This document shows positions 36,816 through 45,242 of a stretch of 64,000 nucleotides of DNA, in pieces. A program made the position numbers and the translations under genes. Positions within the stretch are counted from its first letter, which is position 1; each line of letters starts with the position of its first letter. Location: positions 238,818-302,817 of the forward strand of contig NZ_QFBC01000007.1 of NCBI RefSeq assembly GCF_003122325.1, written 5' to 3'. The DNA comes from Rhizobium album (lineage in GTDB: Bacteria > Pseudomonadota > Alphaproteobacteria > Rhizobiales > Rhizobiaceae). Below the pieces are notes generated by a model that was not told where the DNA came from, did not search any database, and saw nothing but the letters and a program-made list of their open reading frames with translations.

Positions 36816-38373
36816 CACCATCATCATCGGCGCCGGGCACAACGGTGTCGTTGCCGCCGGCTTCCTGGCAAAGAGCGGCCGCAAGGTTCTGGTGCTGGAA
36901 GCGGCGGACACCGCCGGCGGCGGCGCCCGCACCGTCGAATTCGCGCCGGGGTTCCGGGCGAGCGGTCTGGCGCATGTGGTCAACCGGCTGCATCCGCAGG
37001 TCATGTCCAGCCTCAAGCTCGACCGGACATTGTTCGAAGGCGAAGCGGTGCCGACACTGGCGCTCGATGCGCAGCGCGGCCCCGCCGTGCTGCACGGCGG
37101 TTATGGCGAGACGCTGGAAGGGGTGAGCGAAACGGAAGCCGGAGCCTTCGCCGCCATGCGCAAAAAGCTGCTGCTGCAGGCGGGCGTGCTGAAATCCTTC
37201 CTGACACGCAAGCCGCCGCGGCCGGGAGACATCGGCTTGGGCGACGCCTTGCAACTCGGCCTCACCGGCCTCAGCCTGCTGCGCCACGGCCGGCAGGAGG
37301 CCCGCGATTTCGCCCGCATGCTGCTGATGAACGTCGCCGATATCGCCGACGAATATCTCACCGATGATCGCCTGAAAGGTCTGATCGCCTTCGATGCGAC
37401 GCTCGGCATCCATCTCGGGCCGCGCTCGCCGACATCGCTGCTCGGCCTCTTCTATCGCCTGACCGGCGAGGTTCTGGGTCAGGCCGGCGGCCAATACCTG
37501 CCGAAAGGCGGCATGGGCACGCTGGCGCGGGCACTCGAAACGGCCGCCATCGCCGCCGGCGCCCGTCTCCGCTTCTCGTCACCCGTCGCGCAAATCTTGA
37601 CGGAAAAGGGCAGTGCGATCGGCGTCGTCCTGAAGAATGGTGAAGAACTGCGCGCTACGGAGGTGGTGTCGGCCATCCATCCGGTGACGACGTTGCAGAC
37701 ATTCCTGCCGGCAGGCGAGATCGATACGGGCCTTTCCCGCAGCCTCCGGCATATCCGCAGCAAGGGCAATGTCGCCAAGCTGCATCTGGCGCTCGATCGC
37801 GTGCCGGTCTTTACCGGCGTGTCGCTGAAGGATCAGCGCGGCAGGCTGGTGATCGCGCCTTCGGTCGATCACGTGGAAAATGCCTTCAACCCGGCGAAAT
37901 ATGGCGCATTCTCCGCCGATCCGGTGATGGAAATCACCCTGCCGAGCATGGGCGATCTCAGCCTGGCCCCACCGGGCGCCTGCGTGCTCTCGGCACTGGT
38001 GCAATATGCCCCCTACGATCTGAAGGAAGGCTGGGAAAACGGCAAGCCGCGTTTCCTCGAAACGATCCTTTCGACCATCGAGCGTTACGCGCCAGATATC
38101 CGCAGCTCGATCGTCGCCGCCGAACTTCTGGTGCCGCCGGACATCGAGGCGCGTTACCGTTTGCCGGGCGGACACTGGCACCATGGAGAGCTTCAGGCCG
38201 ACCAACTCCTCATCAACCGGCCGACCTTCGCCTTATCCGGCTACGAAACGCCGGTGGAGGGTCTTTACCTCTGCAGCGCCGGCTCGCATCCGGGCGGCGG
38301 CCTCTCCGGCGTGCCGGGCATGAATGCCGCCCGCCACATCATCGCCGCGTCGAAGGCAAGGAGCCGCCGATGA
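36802..38373 (+). CDS. FAD-dependent oxidoreductase 2 (paralogue of the upstream gene)
   Basis: A 523-residue flavoprotein of the same class. It has TIIIGAGHNGVVAAGFLAKSG, then VLEAADTAGGGARTVEF, and ends with GLYLCSAGSHPGGGLSGVPGMNAA. The similarity to the previous gene suggests an ancient tandem duplication and perhaps a heteromeric enzyme. I chose the ATG at 36802 (MTSFDT) within the overlap. It shares an ATGA junction with the GcvT-like gene. Confidence 0.88.
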   Translation: MTSFDTIIIGAGHNGVVAAGFLAKSGRKVLVLEAADTAGGGARTVEFAPGFRASGLAHVVNRLHPQVMSSLKLDRTLFEGEAVPTLALDAQRGPAVLHGGYGETLEGVSETEAGAFAAMRKKLLLQAGVLKSFLTRKPPRPGDIGLGDALQLGLTGLSLLRHGRQEARDFARMLLMNVADIADEYLTDDRLKGLIAFDATLGIHLGPRSPTSLLGLFYRLTGEVLGQAGGQYLPKGGMGTLARALETAAIAAGARLRFSSPVAQILTEKGSAIGVVLKNGEELRATEVVSAIHPVTTLQTFLPAGEIDTGLSRSLRHIRSKGNVAKLHLALDRVPVFTGVSLKDQRGRLVIAPSVDHVENAFNPAKYGAFSADPVMEITLPSMGDLSLAPPGACVLSALVQYAPYDLKEGWENGKPRFLETILSTIERYAPDIRSSIVAAELLVPPDIEARYRLPGGHWHHGELQADQLLINRPTFALSGYETPVEGLYLCSAGSHPGGGLSGVPGMNAARHIIAASKARSRR

Positions 38374-39590
38374 CCCTCGATCTCGCCACCCGCAAGGCCG
38401 CGCAGCCGCATTTCCATACGCTGCTGCTCGAATCGCCGTTCCACGAGCGGCTTGCCGCGCTCGACAAGACCAACGACTGGTACGGCTGGGCCGGCCACAA
38501 AGCGCCGCATGCGCTCGACGACGAGGAGTTGGAATATTTCGCCATCCGCTCCACCGCCGCCGTCTTCGATATCTCGCCGATGACGAAATATCGCATCACC
38601 GGCCCCGGCGCCGTCGCCTTCCTCGACCGGCTGACGGTGCGCAACGTCGCAAAACTCGGTATCAACCGCGTGCATTACACCGCCTGGTGCGACGATCACG
38701 GCCATGTGCTCGACGACGGCACGCTGTTCCGGCTCGGCGAGAGCGAGTTCCGGCTCTGCTGCCAGGAACGCCATCTGCCCTGGCTTCTCGACAGCGCCGA
38801 GGGTTTTGCGGTCGATATCCGCGAAGAGACCGGCGAGGTCGCCGGGCTGGCGCTGCAGGGGCCGACATCCTACGCCATCCTGAAGGAGGCGGGCTTTGCC
38901 GGCGTCGAGGCACTGAAACCCTTCCAGATCGGCGGTTTTGCCCATGAGGGCTGCACCGTCACCATCTCGCGCACCGGCTTTACCGGCGATCTCGGCTACG
39001 AACTCTTCGTTCCCCGCGCGCTGGCCCTGTCGCTCTGGGACCGGCTTTTCGAAGCGGGAAAATTTTTGGGCATCCGCGCCATCGGCTACACCGCGCTCAA
39101 CCGCGCCCGCATCGAAGCCGGCTTCATCGTCGCCAACGCCGATTTCATGACCGCGGAAACGGCCTTGCGCGGCAACCGCCTGCGCCTGCCGGACGAAATC
39201 GGCCTCGACTGGATGATCGACCTGGAAAAGCCGAATTTCAACGGCCGCCGCGCCATCATGGCGGCACGCGCCGGGAAGACGCTCAAGCACATCCTCGTCG
39301 GCATGGAAATCGACGGCAACGTGCCGCCGGAGCATGCGCTGGTCTATCACAACAAACGCCGCGAGGTGGGCATCGTCACAGCCGCCATCTGGTCGCCGCT
39401 CGCCAAGCGCAATATCGCCATCGCCAGCCTTGAACGCCCCTATGGCGAACGCATCCAGGACGGCCTCTGGGTGGAAATCTACGCCCTGCGCGAGCTGCAA
39501 TATCAAAAGCTGATGAAACGTGCCCGCATCGTACCGCGGCCCTTCGTGACGCTTGCCCGCCGCAGCGCCAATCCGCCGGGCCTGTTTTGA
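38370..39590 (+). CDS. GcvT-family aminomethyltransferase-like protein
   Basis: A 406-residue protein of the T-protein fold, which in the glycine cleavage system and sarcosine/dimethylglycine oxidases passes a C1 unit to tetrahydrofolate. Visible parts are AAVFDISPMTKYRITGPGA, the HYTAWCDDHGHVLDDGTLF folate-region strand and SRTGFTGDLGYELFV. gcvH/gcvP are not nearby, so it is not the glycine-cleavage T-protein operon. Coupling to the FAD genes suggests capture of a methyl or methylene group released from the substrate. DmdA-like demethylases share this fold and are an alternative. Confidence 0.87.
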   Translation: MTLDLATRKAAQPHFHTLLLESPFHERLAALDKTNDWYGWAGHKAPHALDDEELEYFAIRSTAAVFDISPMTKYRITGPGAVAFLDRLTVRNVAKLGINRVHYTAWCDDHGHVLDDGTLFRLGESEFRLCCQERHLPWLLDSAEGFAVDIREETGEVAGLALQGPTSYAILKEAGFAGVEALKPFQIGGFAHEGCTVTISRTGFTGDLGYELFVPRALALSLWDRLFEAGKFLGIRAIGYTALNRARIEAGFIVANADFMTAETALRGNRLRLPDEIGLDWMIDLEKPNFNGRRAIMAARAGKTLKHILVGMEIDGNVPPEHALVYHNKRREVGIVTAAIWSPLAKRNIAIASLERPYGERIQDGLWVEIYALRELQYQKLMKRARIVPRPFVTLARRSANPPGLF

Positions 39591-39847
39591 TGGCAGGGCC
39601 AGGGGAGGAAGGCGACGAGGACCTCTGGGCGCAGGTCAGGACGCCCGTCGGGCAAGCCTGGTCCGGCCGCGCCCGGTATGCCGCCGCCATGGAATTTTAC
39701 CAGCGTGGCGAGATGAGCGCCGAAACGCTCGAAATCTACCGCATCTGTTGCCGGCTCGATAACGAGAACCCGCTCGACGTGCTGCGCCGCTGGAAGGTCG
39801 GCGCCGACTGGCTCGCCCGGCTTTCCGCGGACGAGCCGACACGCTGA
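39590..39847 (+). CDS. Unrecognised 85-residue protein at the end of the FAD-GcvT operon
   Basis: The ATG at 39590 overlaps the GcvT-like stop (TGATG), so it is probably translationally coupled. The 85-residue product starts MAGPGEEGDEDLWAQV and is acidic at the N-terminus, then mixed charged with several Trp and Cys (YRICCRL). It has no membrane segment or signal peptide. I recognise no family. Coupling supports a real gene with a role tied to the GcvT/FAD proteins. It ends six bases from the convergent aminotransferase stop. Confidence 0.7.
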   Translation: MAGPGEEGDEDLWAQVRTPVGQAWSGRARYAAAMEFYQRGEMSAETLEIYRICCRLDNENPLDVLRRWKVGADWLARLSADEPTR

Positions 39848-39853
39848 AACGGA

Positions 39854-41059
39854 TCAGGCCGACAGGCTGCGTTGCTGCGGATTGCGATTGGCGGCGAGTT
39901 CGCCTGCAAGCTTTGCCATGCGCTCCATCGCGGTGGCGAGTTTTTCGTCGGCCACCGTCAGCGACACGCGCACGAACCCTTCCGCCTGCTCGCCGAACGA
40001 ACTGCCGGGCATGACAGCCACTTTTTCCGTCTTGAGAAGCTCCCAGGCGAAGGCGTCACCGCTGAGGCCGGTGGCAGTGATGTCGATGACGATGAACATG
40101 CCGCCTTCCGGCATCACCGGCCGCAGCACGTTCGAGCCCGACAGCGCCGTCTTCACCACATTGGCGCGGCGGCGGTAGTTTTCGCGCATGATCGAGGCGG
40201 TTTCGAACGGCTGAGAGATCGCCATCGCCGTCATGTCGGCGATGAAGGGCTGTACGCCGAACAGCATGGTTTCCGACACCGGCAGCAGCCGGTCACAGAA
40301 TTCCTCCGGGCCGGCCGCCCAGCCGCTGCGGAAGCCGGGGGCTGCATGCGACTTGGAGATGGACGAAACGACGATGGTACGTTCGGCAAGCGACGGAATG
40401 TCGAAAGGTGAAGCGAAGGCCTTATCCAGCACCAGCTCTTCATAGACCTCATCGCAGACGAGCCAGAGATCGTGGCGGCGGCAGATATCGCCGAGGGCGG
40501 CGATTTCTTCGCGGCTCAGGACGGCGCCGGTCGGATTGTGCGGCGTGTTGAGCAGCAGAACCCGGGCATTCGGCGTGATCGCCTTTTCCAGGTCTTCCGG
40601 CTGCATGTGGAAATTCTTCTCCGGCCGGAGCGGCACGGGGATCATGTGCGCGCCGGTGGAGGCGATGACGCCTTCATAGGTGGCATACAGCGGATCGCCG
40701 ACCAGCACGCCGTCGCCGGCCTCGACGAGGCCGAGCATGACGGCAAACAGTGCCGTCTGCGTGCCGGGGAAACACAGGATGTTGCGTTCGGTGACGCCGG
40801 CGCGCCGCTTGCCGTATTTCTGCACCAGCGCGGCAACGACGCCCGGTTCGCCGCGGCCGTTGGAATAGCGCGTGCGGCCGGCATGCATGGCGCGGCTGCA
40901 TTCGTCGAGAAGCGCCGGATCGGGTGCGATATCCGGCTCGCCGATGGTCAGTTCGATGATATCGGCGCCGGCCGTGGCCATGCGCCGGGCCTCCAGATGC
41001 ACGGCCCATTTGCCGGACCCCAGATGTTCGAGCCGGTTGGTGATCGATGCGTAACGCAT
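39854..41059 (-). CDS. Class I/II aminotransferase, AruH-like
   Basis: A 401-residue PLP aminotransferase. The start MRYASITNRLEHLGSGKWAV and blocks NTPHNPTGA, VCDEVYEELV and the Schiff-base Lys in SSISKSHAAPGFRSGW are all present. From memory the N-terminus and the MFIVIDITATGLSGDAFA segment recall arginine:pyruvate transaminase AruH of Pseudomonas. Together with the dimethylargininase-like gene upstream in the same operon this suggests arginine-related nitrogen use, but substrate specificity is not proven. Five bases separate it from the tetR gene. Confidence 0.87.
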   Translation of the reverse strand: MRYASITNRLEHLGSGKWAVHLEARRMATAGADIIELTIGEPDIAPDPALLDECSRAMHAGRTRYSNGRGEPGVVAALVQKYGKRRAGVTERNILCFPGTQTALFAVMLGLVEAGDGVLVGDPLYATYEGVIASTGAHMIPVPLRPEKNFHMQPEDLEKAITPNARVLLLNTPHNPTGAVLSREEIAALGDICRRHDLWLVCDEVYEELVLDKAFASPFDIPSLAERTIVVSSISKSHAAPGFRSGWAAGPEEFCDRLLPVSETMLFGVQPFIADMTAMAISQPFETASIMRENYRRRANVVKTALSGSNVLRPVMPEGGMFIVIDITATGLSGDAFAWELLKTEKVAVMPGSSFGEQAEGFVRVSLTVADEKLATAMERMAKLAGELAANRNPQQRSLSA

Positions 41060-41064
41060 GACGT

Positions 41065-41712
41065 CTATCCTTTGTTGGTGTCCTCGAGGCCGCCCGTGGG
41101 CAGGCCGAGCATGGCTTCCACCGAACGCAGCGCCACCTGCGCCAATTCGGTCTCATCGAACATGTCGGCAGCCAGCGAGCCCTCGATCCAGAGCCCGTCG
41201 ATCAGGCCGTTGATGGCGATCGATTGCGCCCGGCATTCCGCCGCACTCGGCACCCGCCCCATCTCCTTGAGGAAATCGGCGAGCAACGTTTCGAGCGCCT
41301 GGCGGAAAACCAGGTAGTTTTCCTTATGGATCGCGCCGAACACCGGATCGAGCCTGACATGGCCGATGAAACCGGCCCACAGCGACAGCGTGCGCGGATC
41401 GGTGACCGGCGGCGTCAGATTGGCGACGATAAAGCTGCGCAACCGCGTTCTGGCATCGCCCCTTGCCGAATCCGCCGCATCGATCGCCGCTTTGGTCATG
41501 CCCATCATGGTTTCGCGGTAGGCGGCCTGGACCATCTGGTCCTTGCTGGCGAAATAATGCCGGATCAGCCCGCCCGTGACACCGGCGCGGGTGGCGATCT
41601 GGCGCACCGTCGCGCCCTGCACGCCGAATTCGGCGATGCAGTCAAGCGTCGCGGCGATCAGGTCCTGCCGCCGCTCCGTTTCGCTGGCCCGGTGAAAGGC
41701 GCGGCGGCTCAT
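41065..41712 (-). CDS. TetR-family regulator, BetI-like (second)
   Basis: A 215-residue repressor. The HTH reads RQDLIAATLDCIAEFGVQGATVRQIATRAGVTGGLIRHYFASKDQMV. The BetI-type C-terminal domain follows. The ATG at 41712 overlaps the upstream DDAH-like stop (ATGA); an in-frame start 20 codons earlier is not preferred. Middle gene of the DDAH-tetR-aminotransferase operon. It may bind the AATTATT-N9-AATAATT repeat at 42648-42670. Confidence 0.88.
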   Translation of the reverse strand: MSRRAFHRASETERRQDLIAATLDCIAEFGVQGATVRQIATRAGVTGGLIRHYFASKDQMVQAAYRETMMGMTKAAIDAADSARGDARTRLRSFIVANLTPPVTDPRTLSLWAGFIGHVRLDPVFGAIHKENYLVFRQALETLLADFLKEMGRVPSAAECRAQSIAINGLIDGLWIEGSLAADMFDETELAQVALRSVEAMLGLPTGGLEDTNKG

Positions 41713-42587
41713 GCGGCACGCCGGAGGATCGGCCGGGTGAGGCAGGTCGGCCCGCCCTCGCAGGCGATGCACAGGGCGTCGGCCTCGAAGGTTTCGACCG
41801 TGCAGCCTTCCGCTTCCATGGCTGCCTTGGTGCCGGGGAAACCGGCGACCATGATGACGTTGCGCGGGCTGGTCGGCAGGACGTTGAGGTTGAGGCCGCT
41901 GCTTTCAGCAAATTCCTCTTCCGGCGCGTGGATCAGCTTGATACCCTTGTCCTGCAGCAGGAAATAGAAGGCGGCCGGCATCAGCGGCGCATGCACCAGT
42001 GCCAGGTCGTCGGCGAGCGGGCTGATCACCGACATCAGGTGCAGACAGGCCTCCGCGCCCTGCCACAGCGGCAGGTCGAAACCGAGCACGGTGATACCGT
42101 GCGGCGCCAGAAGCGCGGCGACCTGATCGATACCCGACTGGTTGGAACGCACACCGCGACCGATCACCAGTGTCTTGGCATCCACCCAGACGCAATCACC
42201 CGATTCCACCGTACCCGGCGCTTCCAGCCGGCCAAGGATCGGCACGCCGGCGCGCGTATACGCTTCCTCGTGCAGGGCCGGCTCCGCCAGGCGCAGCTTC
42301 TTGCCCATGCGCAGGATGACGGCGCCATGATCGGTAACGAAGGACGGGTCCTGGGTGAACATCGAATCGGCAAGACCGTCGCCATCGTCTTCCATCCAGA
42401 CGATTTCCGTACCGGATTTTTCGACGAGCCGCGCGAACTCGGCATATTGGGCGATGGCGCGGTCGGCGTCGAAGGTCGGGCCGTAATGCCAGGCCTTCGG
42501 ATCGGCGGCCTTCAAGCTCTTGCCCGGCCGACGCATCAAAACCCTGCGCAACTGCGTCGACATCGCCTGCGAACCGAAAGCACCCAT
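41709..42587 (-). CDS. Dimethylargininase/arginine-deiminase family protein
   Basis: A 292-residue amidinotransferase-fold enzyme. It has SMFTQDPSFVTDHGAVILRMG near residue 95, then GTVESGDCVWVDAKTLVIGRGVRSN. The active-site Cys is probably C282 in EGGPTCLTRP close to the C-terminus. This pattern and the length match N-omega,N-omega-dimethylarginine dimethylaminohydrolases, which give citrulline and a methylamine; arginine deiminase activity is an alternative. The true start is the ATG at 42587. A much longer frame running upstream to 43694 only shadows the ABC genes on the other strand. Confidence 0.85.
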   Translation of the reverse strand: MGAFGSQAMSTQLRRVLMRRPGKSLKAADPKAWHYGPTFDADRAIAQYAEFARLVEKSGTEIVWMEDDGDGLADSMFTQDPSFVTDHGAVILRMGKKLRLAEPALHEEAYTRAGVPILGRLEAPGTVESGDCVWVDAKTLVIGRGVRSNQSGIDQVAALLAPHGITVLGFDLPLWQGAEACLHLMSVISPLADDLALVHAPLMPAAFYFLLQDKGIKLIHAPEEEFAESSGLNLNVLPTSPRNVIMVAGFPGTKAAMEAEGCTVETFEADALCIACEGGPTCLTRPILRRAA

Positions 42588-42647
42588 TCGAAAACTCCCC
42601 GGAGAACGGCCGGCCAAGAATAAAACCGCCAAATTTGTGAAGATGCG

Positions 42648-42679
42648 AATTATTATACGCTTGAATAATTTTCGTACAA
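42648..42679 (-). promoter_or_regulatory. Promoter of the DDAH-tetR-aminotransferase operon with overlapping inverted repeat
   Basis: On the minus strand TTGTAC (42674-42679) and TATAAT (42652-42657) are separated by 16 bases, a good sigma-70 match. The perfect repeat AATTATT (42648-42654) and AATAATT (42664-42670) spans the -10 and spacer, where a repressor would block transcription. The BetI-like product of the operon is the likely ligand-controlled repressor. Confidence 0.65.
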
Positions 42680-42806
42680 GTGCAAAACTCCCTGTCATCA
42701 CGGTTGTGAAACCAGCGGCACGAGCCGGAAAATCGAACGATAAGCTGGACGGGAACAGTGCAATCAGCAACCGGGCGATGACTGCCCGGCCGAGGCGGAT
42801 CTCTTC

Positions 42807-43580
42807 ATGACGGATTCGGCGCAAGCCATTGAAATATCCAATCTTCACAAGCGGTTCGGTCCTCTTGAAGTTCTCAAGGGCGTTTCGCTGACAGCCAATC
42901 AGGGCGATGTGATCGCCATCATCGGCGGCTCGGGTTCGGGCAAATCCACCTTCCTGCGTTGTATCAATCTCCTGGAGCTGCCGAGCGCCGGCACCGTCAC
43001 CATCCATGGCGAAACCATCGCCATGAAGAGCGACGGCCATGGCGGCCTGATGCCATCGAACCGCAGGCAGGTGCAGCGTATCCGTACCCAGCTCGGCATG
43101 GTGTTCCAGAGCTTCAACCTCTGGCAACACATGACGGTGCTGCAGAATGTCATCGAGGTGCCGGTGCATGTGCTCGGCATGCCGAAGGACAAGGCGGTCG
43201 AGATCGGCGAAGCCCTGCTGCGCCGCGTCGGCCTCTATGAAAAGCGCGACGCCTATCCCGCCTTCCTTTCCGGCGGCCAGCAGCAGCGCGCCGCGATCGC
43301 CCGCGCGCTCGCCATCCAGCCGCTGGTCATGCTGTTCGACGAACCGACCTCGGCGCTCGACCCGGAACTGGTCGGCGAAGTTCTCACCGTCATCGGCGAC
43401 CTCGCCAAGGAAAAACGCACGATGATCCTGGTGACGCACGAGATGAAGTTCGCGCGCGAAGTCGCCAGTCATGTCGTCTTCCTGCACAACGGCCTTATCG
43501 AGGAACAGGGGCCGCCGGCCGAAATGTTCGGCGCACCGAAATCCGAGCGGCTGAAAAAATTCATCAGCTCGATCCACTAA
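42807..43580 (+). CDS. Polar amino-acid ABC transporter ATPase
   Basis: A 257-residue ATPase of the HisP/OccP type. Walker A is GGSGSGKST, the signature LSGGQQQR, Walker B VMLFDEPTSALD, the switch His in VTHEMKFA. It ends in the KKFISS tail usual for HisP-like proteins. It is the first gene of an operon of five (ATPase, binding protein, two permeases, M20 hydrolase), divergent from the DDAH operon. Confidence 0.94.
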   Translation: MTDSAQAIEISNLHKRFGPLEVLKGVSLTANQGDVIAIIGGSGSGKSTFLRCINLLELPSAGTVTIHGETIAMKSDGHGGLMPSNRRQVQRIRTQLGMVFQSFNLWQHMTVLQNVIEVPVHVLGMPKDKAVEIGEALLRRVGLYEKRDAYPAFLSGGQQQRAAIARALAIQPLVMLFDEPTSALDPELVGEVLTVIGDLAKEKRTMILVTHEMKFAREVASHVVFLHNGLIEEQGPPAEMFGAPKSERLKKFISSIH

Positions 43581-43611
43581 CCAAACGAACCAACAAGAAA
43601 AGGGGAAAACA

Positions 43612-44391
43612 ATGAAGAACATTCTCAAGGCCCTCACGGTGGCGGTCGCGCTCGGCGCAGCACCCTTCAGCGCCGCCATGGCCGAACAGGTCAAGCTCGG
43701 CTTTGCAGCGGAACCCTATCCGCCGTTCACCTCGCCCGACGCCAACGGCAAGTGGGTCGGCTGGGAAGTCGAATTCGCCGACGCCATCTGCAAGGAAGCC
43801 AAGCTCGATTGCGTCATCACGCCCGTCGCCTGGGACGGCATCATCCCGGCGCTGACCAGCAAGAAGATCGACATGATCGTCGGCTCCATGTCGATCACCG
43901 AGGAACGCCTCAAGACGATCGACTTCTCCGACAAATATTACAACACCCCGACCGGCCTGATCGGCCCGAAGGACCAGACCTTTGACGCCAAGCCGGAAAG
44001 CCTGGCCGGCAAGGTGATCGGCGTTCAGGTCTCGACCATCCACCAGGCCTATGCGACCCATTATTTCGGTGCCAAGGGTGCCGAGATCAAGGAATACCAG
44101 ACGCAGGACGAAGCCAACCAGGATCTCGCCGCCGGCCGTCTCGATGCCGTCCAGGCCGACTCGATCGCGCTCGACGCTTTCCTGAAGTCAGAAGCCGGCG
44201 CCTGCTGCGATCTCAAGGGTTACGTCGAAGACGATCCGGCCATCCTCGGACTTGGCGTCGGCGTCGGCCTGCGCAAGGAAGACGGCGCGCTGAAGGAAAA
44301 GATCAACGCCGCCATCAAGGCGATCCGCGCCAACGGCACCTACGACACCTTCTCCAAGAAGTATTTCGACTTCGACGTCTACGGCAAGTAA
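43612..44391 (+). CDS. Polar amino-acid binding protein (lysine/arginine/ornithine type)
   Basis: A 259-residue family 3 periplasmic binding protein. A Sec signal peptide ends about residue 24 (AAMA|EQV). The mature start VKLGFAAEPYPPFTSPDANGK, the EVEFADAICKE block and the SMSITEERLKTIDFSDKYY hinge segment are typical of LAO/ornithine/octopine-class proteins. AAAGGGG precedes the ATG. The context (DDAH and AruH-like genes next door) suggests arginine or a methylated arginine as cargo. Confidence 0.93.
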   Translation: MKNILKALTVAVALGAAPFSAAMAEQVKLGFAAEPYPPFTSPDANGKWVGWEVEFADAICKEAKLDCVITPVAWDGIIPALTSKKIDMIVGSMSITEERLKTIDFSDKYYNTPTGLIGPKDQTFDAKPESLAGKVIGVQVSTIHQAYATHYFGAKGAEIKEYQTQDEANQDLAAGRLDAVQADSIALDAFLKSEAGACCDLKGYVEDDPAILGLGVGVGLRKEDGALKEKINAAIKAIRANGTYDTFSKKYFDFDVYGK

Positions 44392-44510
44392 CGCCACCGT
44401 TTTCGCCCTGCCGGCAGACGACTGCCGGCAGCGGCCGAAAGCCTGGTGTTTGACGTCCCGGCGGCTTTCCGCCCTCCGGCGCGTTTCCAACGTCCCATCG
44501 GATTCTTCTT

Positions 44511-45242
44511 ATGGCTGCTTCATCCGCGACGATGTTCGACCTCAGCCTGTTGTCACTGTCGGCCCCCGGCTGGGGCGGCGTGATGCTGGGCGGCTTCGTC
44601 AGATCTCTTGAGCTTGCGATCGGCGGCTATTGCCTCGGTATCGTCCTCGGTATCGGCGGCGCCTTCGGCAAGCTGTACGGCGGCCCCATCCTGCGCGACC
44701 TGCTGGAGGTCTACACGACCCTGATCCGCGCCGTGCCGGAACTGGTGCTCATCCTGCTGCTTTATTATGCCGGCACCGACGCGGTGAACCAGCTGATCGG
44801 GCTGTTCAACTACGGCCCGGTCGATATCAACGGCCTCGTCGCCGGCATCTTCGTCATCGGCGTGGTGCAGGGCGCCTATTCGACGGAAGTGCTGCGCGGC
44901 GCGATCAAGGCGGTGCCGCCCGGCCAGATCGAGGCGGCCCGCGCCTACGGCATGCCGCCCTTCCAGGTGCTGCGCCGCGTCACCCTGCCGGCAATGCTGC
45001 CCTACGCCATTCCGGGCCTCTCCAATCTCTGGCTGATCGCCACCAAGGATACGGCGCTGCTCGCCGTCGTCGGATTCAGCGAATTGACGCTGGTGACGCG
45101 CCAGGCGGCCGGCTCGACCAAGGCCTATATGATGTTTTTCCTGGCGGCCGGCGTTCTCTACCTGCTCCTGACACTCGTCTCCAACGTCGTCATCGGCATC
45201 ATCGAGCGCCGCGCGCGCCGCGGCATGGCGGATCCGGTATGA
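44511..45242 (+). CDS. Amino-acid ABC transporter permease 1
   Basis: A 243-residue HisQ/OccQ-like permease with about five membrane helices. The EAA motif is EAARAYGMPPFQVLRRVTLPAMLPYAIPG. A 119-base gap after the binding protein is longer than the other spacings in the operon. The ATGA overlap with the next permease shows coupling. Confidence 0.92.
   Translation: MAASSATMFDLSLLSLSAPGWGGVMLGGFVRSLELAIGGYCLGIVLGIGGAFGKLYGGPILRDLLEVYTTLIRAVPELVLILLLYYAGTDAVNQLIGLFNYGPVDINGLVAGIFVIGVVQGAYSTEVLRGAIKAVPPGQIEAARAYGMPPFQVLRRVTLPAMLPYAIPGLSNLWLIATKDTALLAVVGFSELTLVTRQAAGSTKAYMMFFLAAGVLYLLLTLVSNVVIGIIERRARRGMADPV

Noticed and set aside
42588..43694. A 370-residue N-terminal extension of the DDAH-like protein
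   Set aside because: It lies antisense to the ABC ATPase gene and has no family match; the DDAH fold starts at the ATG at 42587, and the operon promoter is between.
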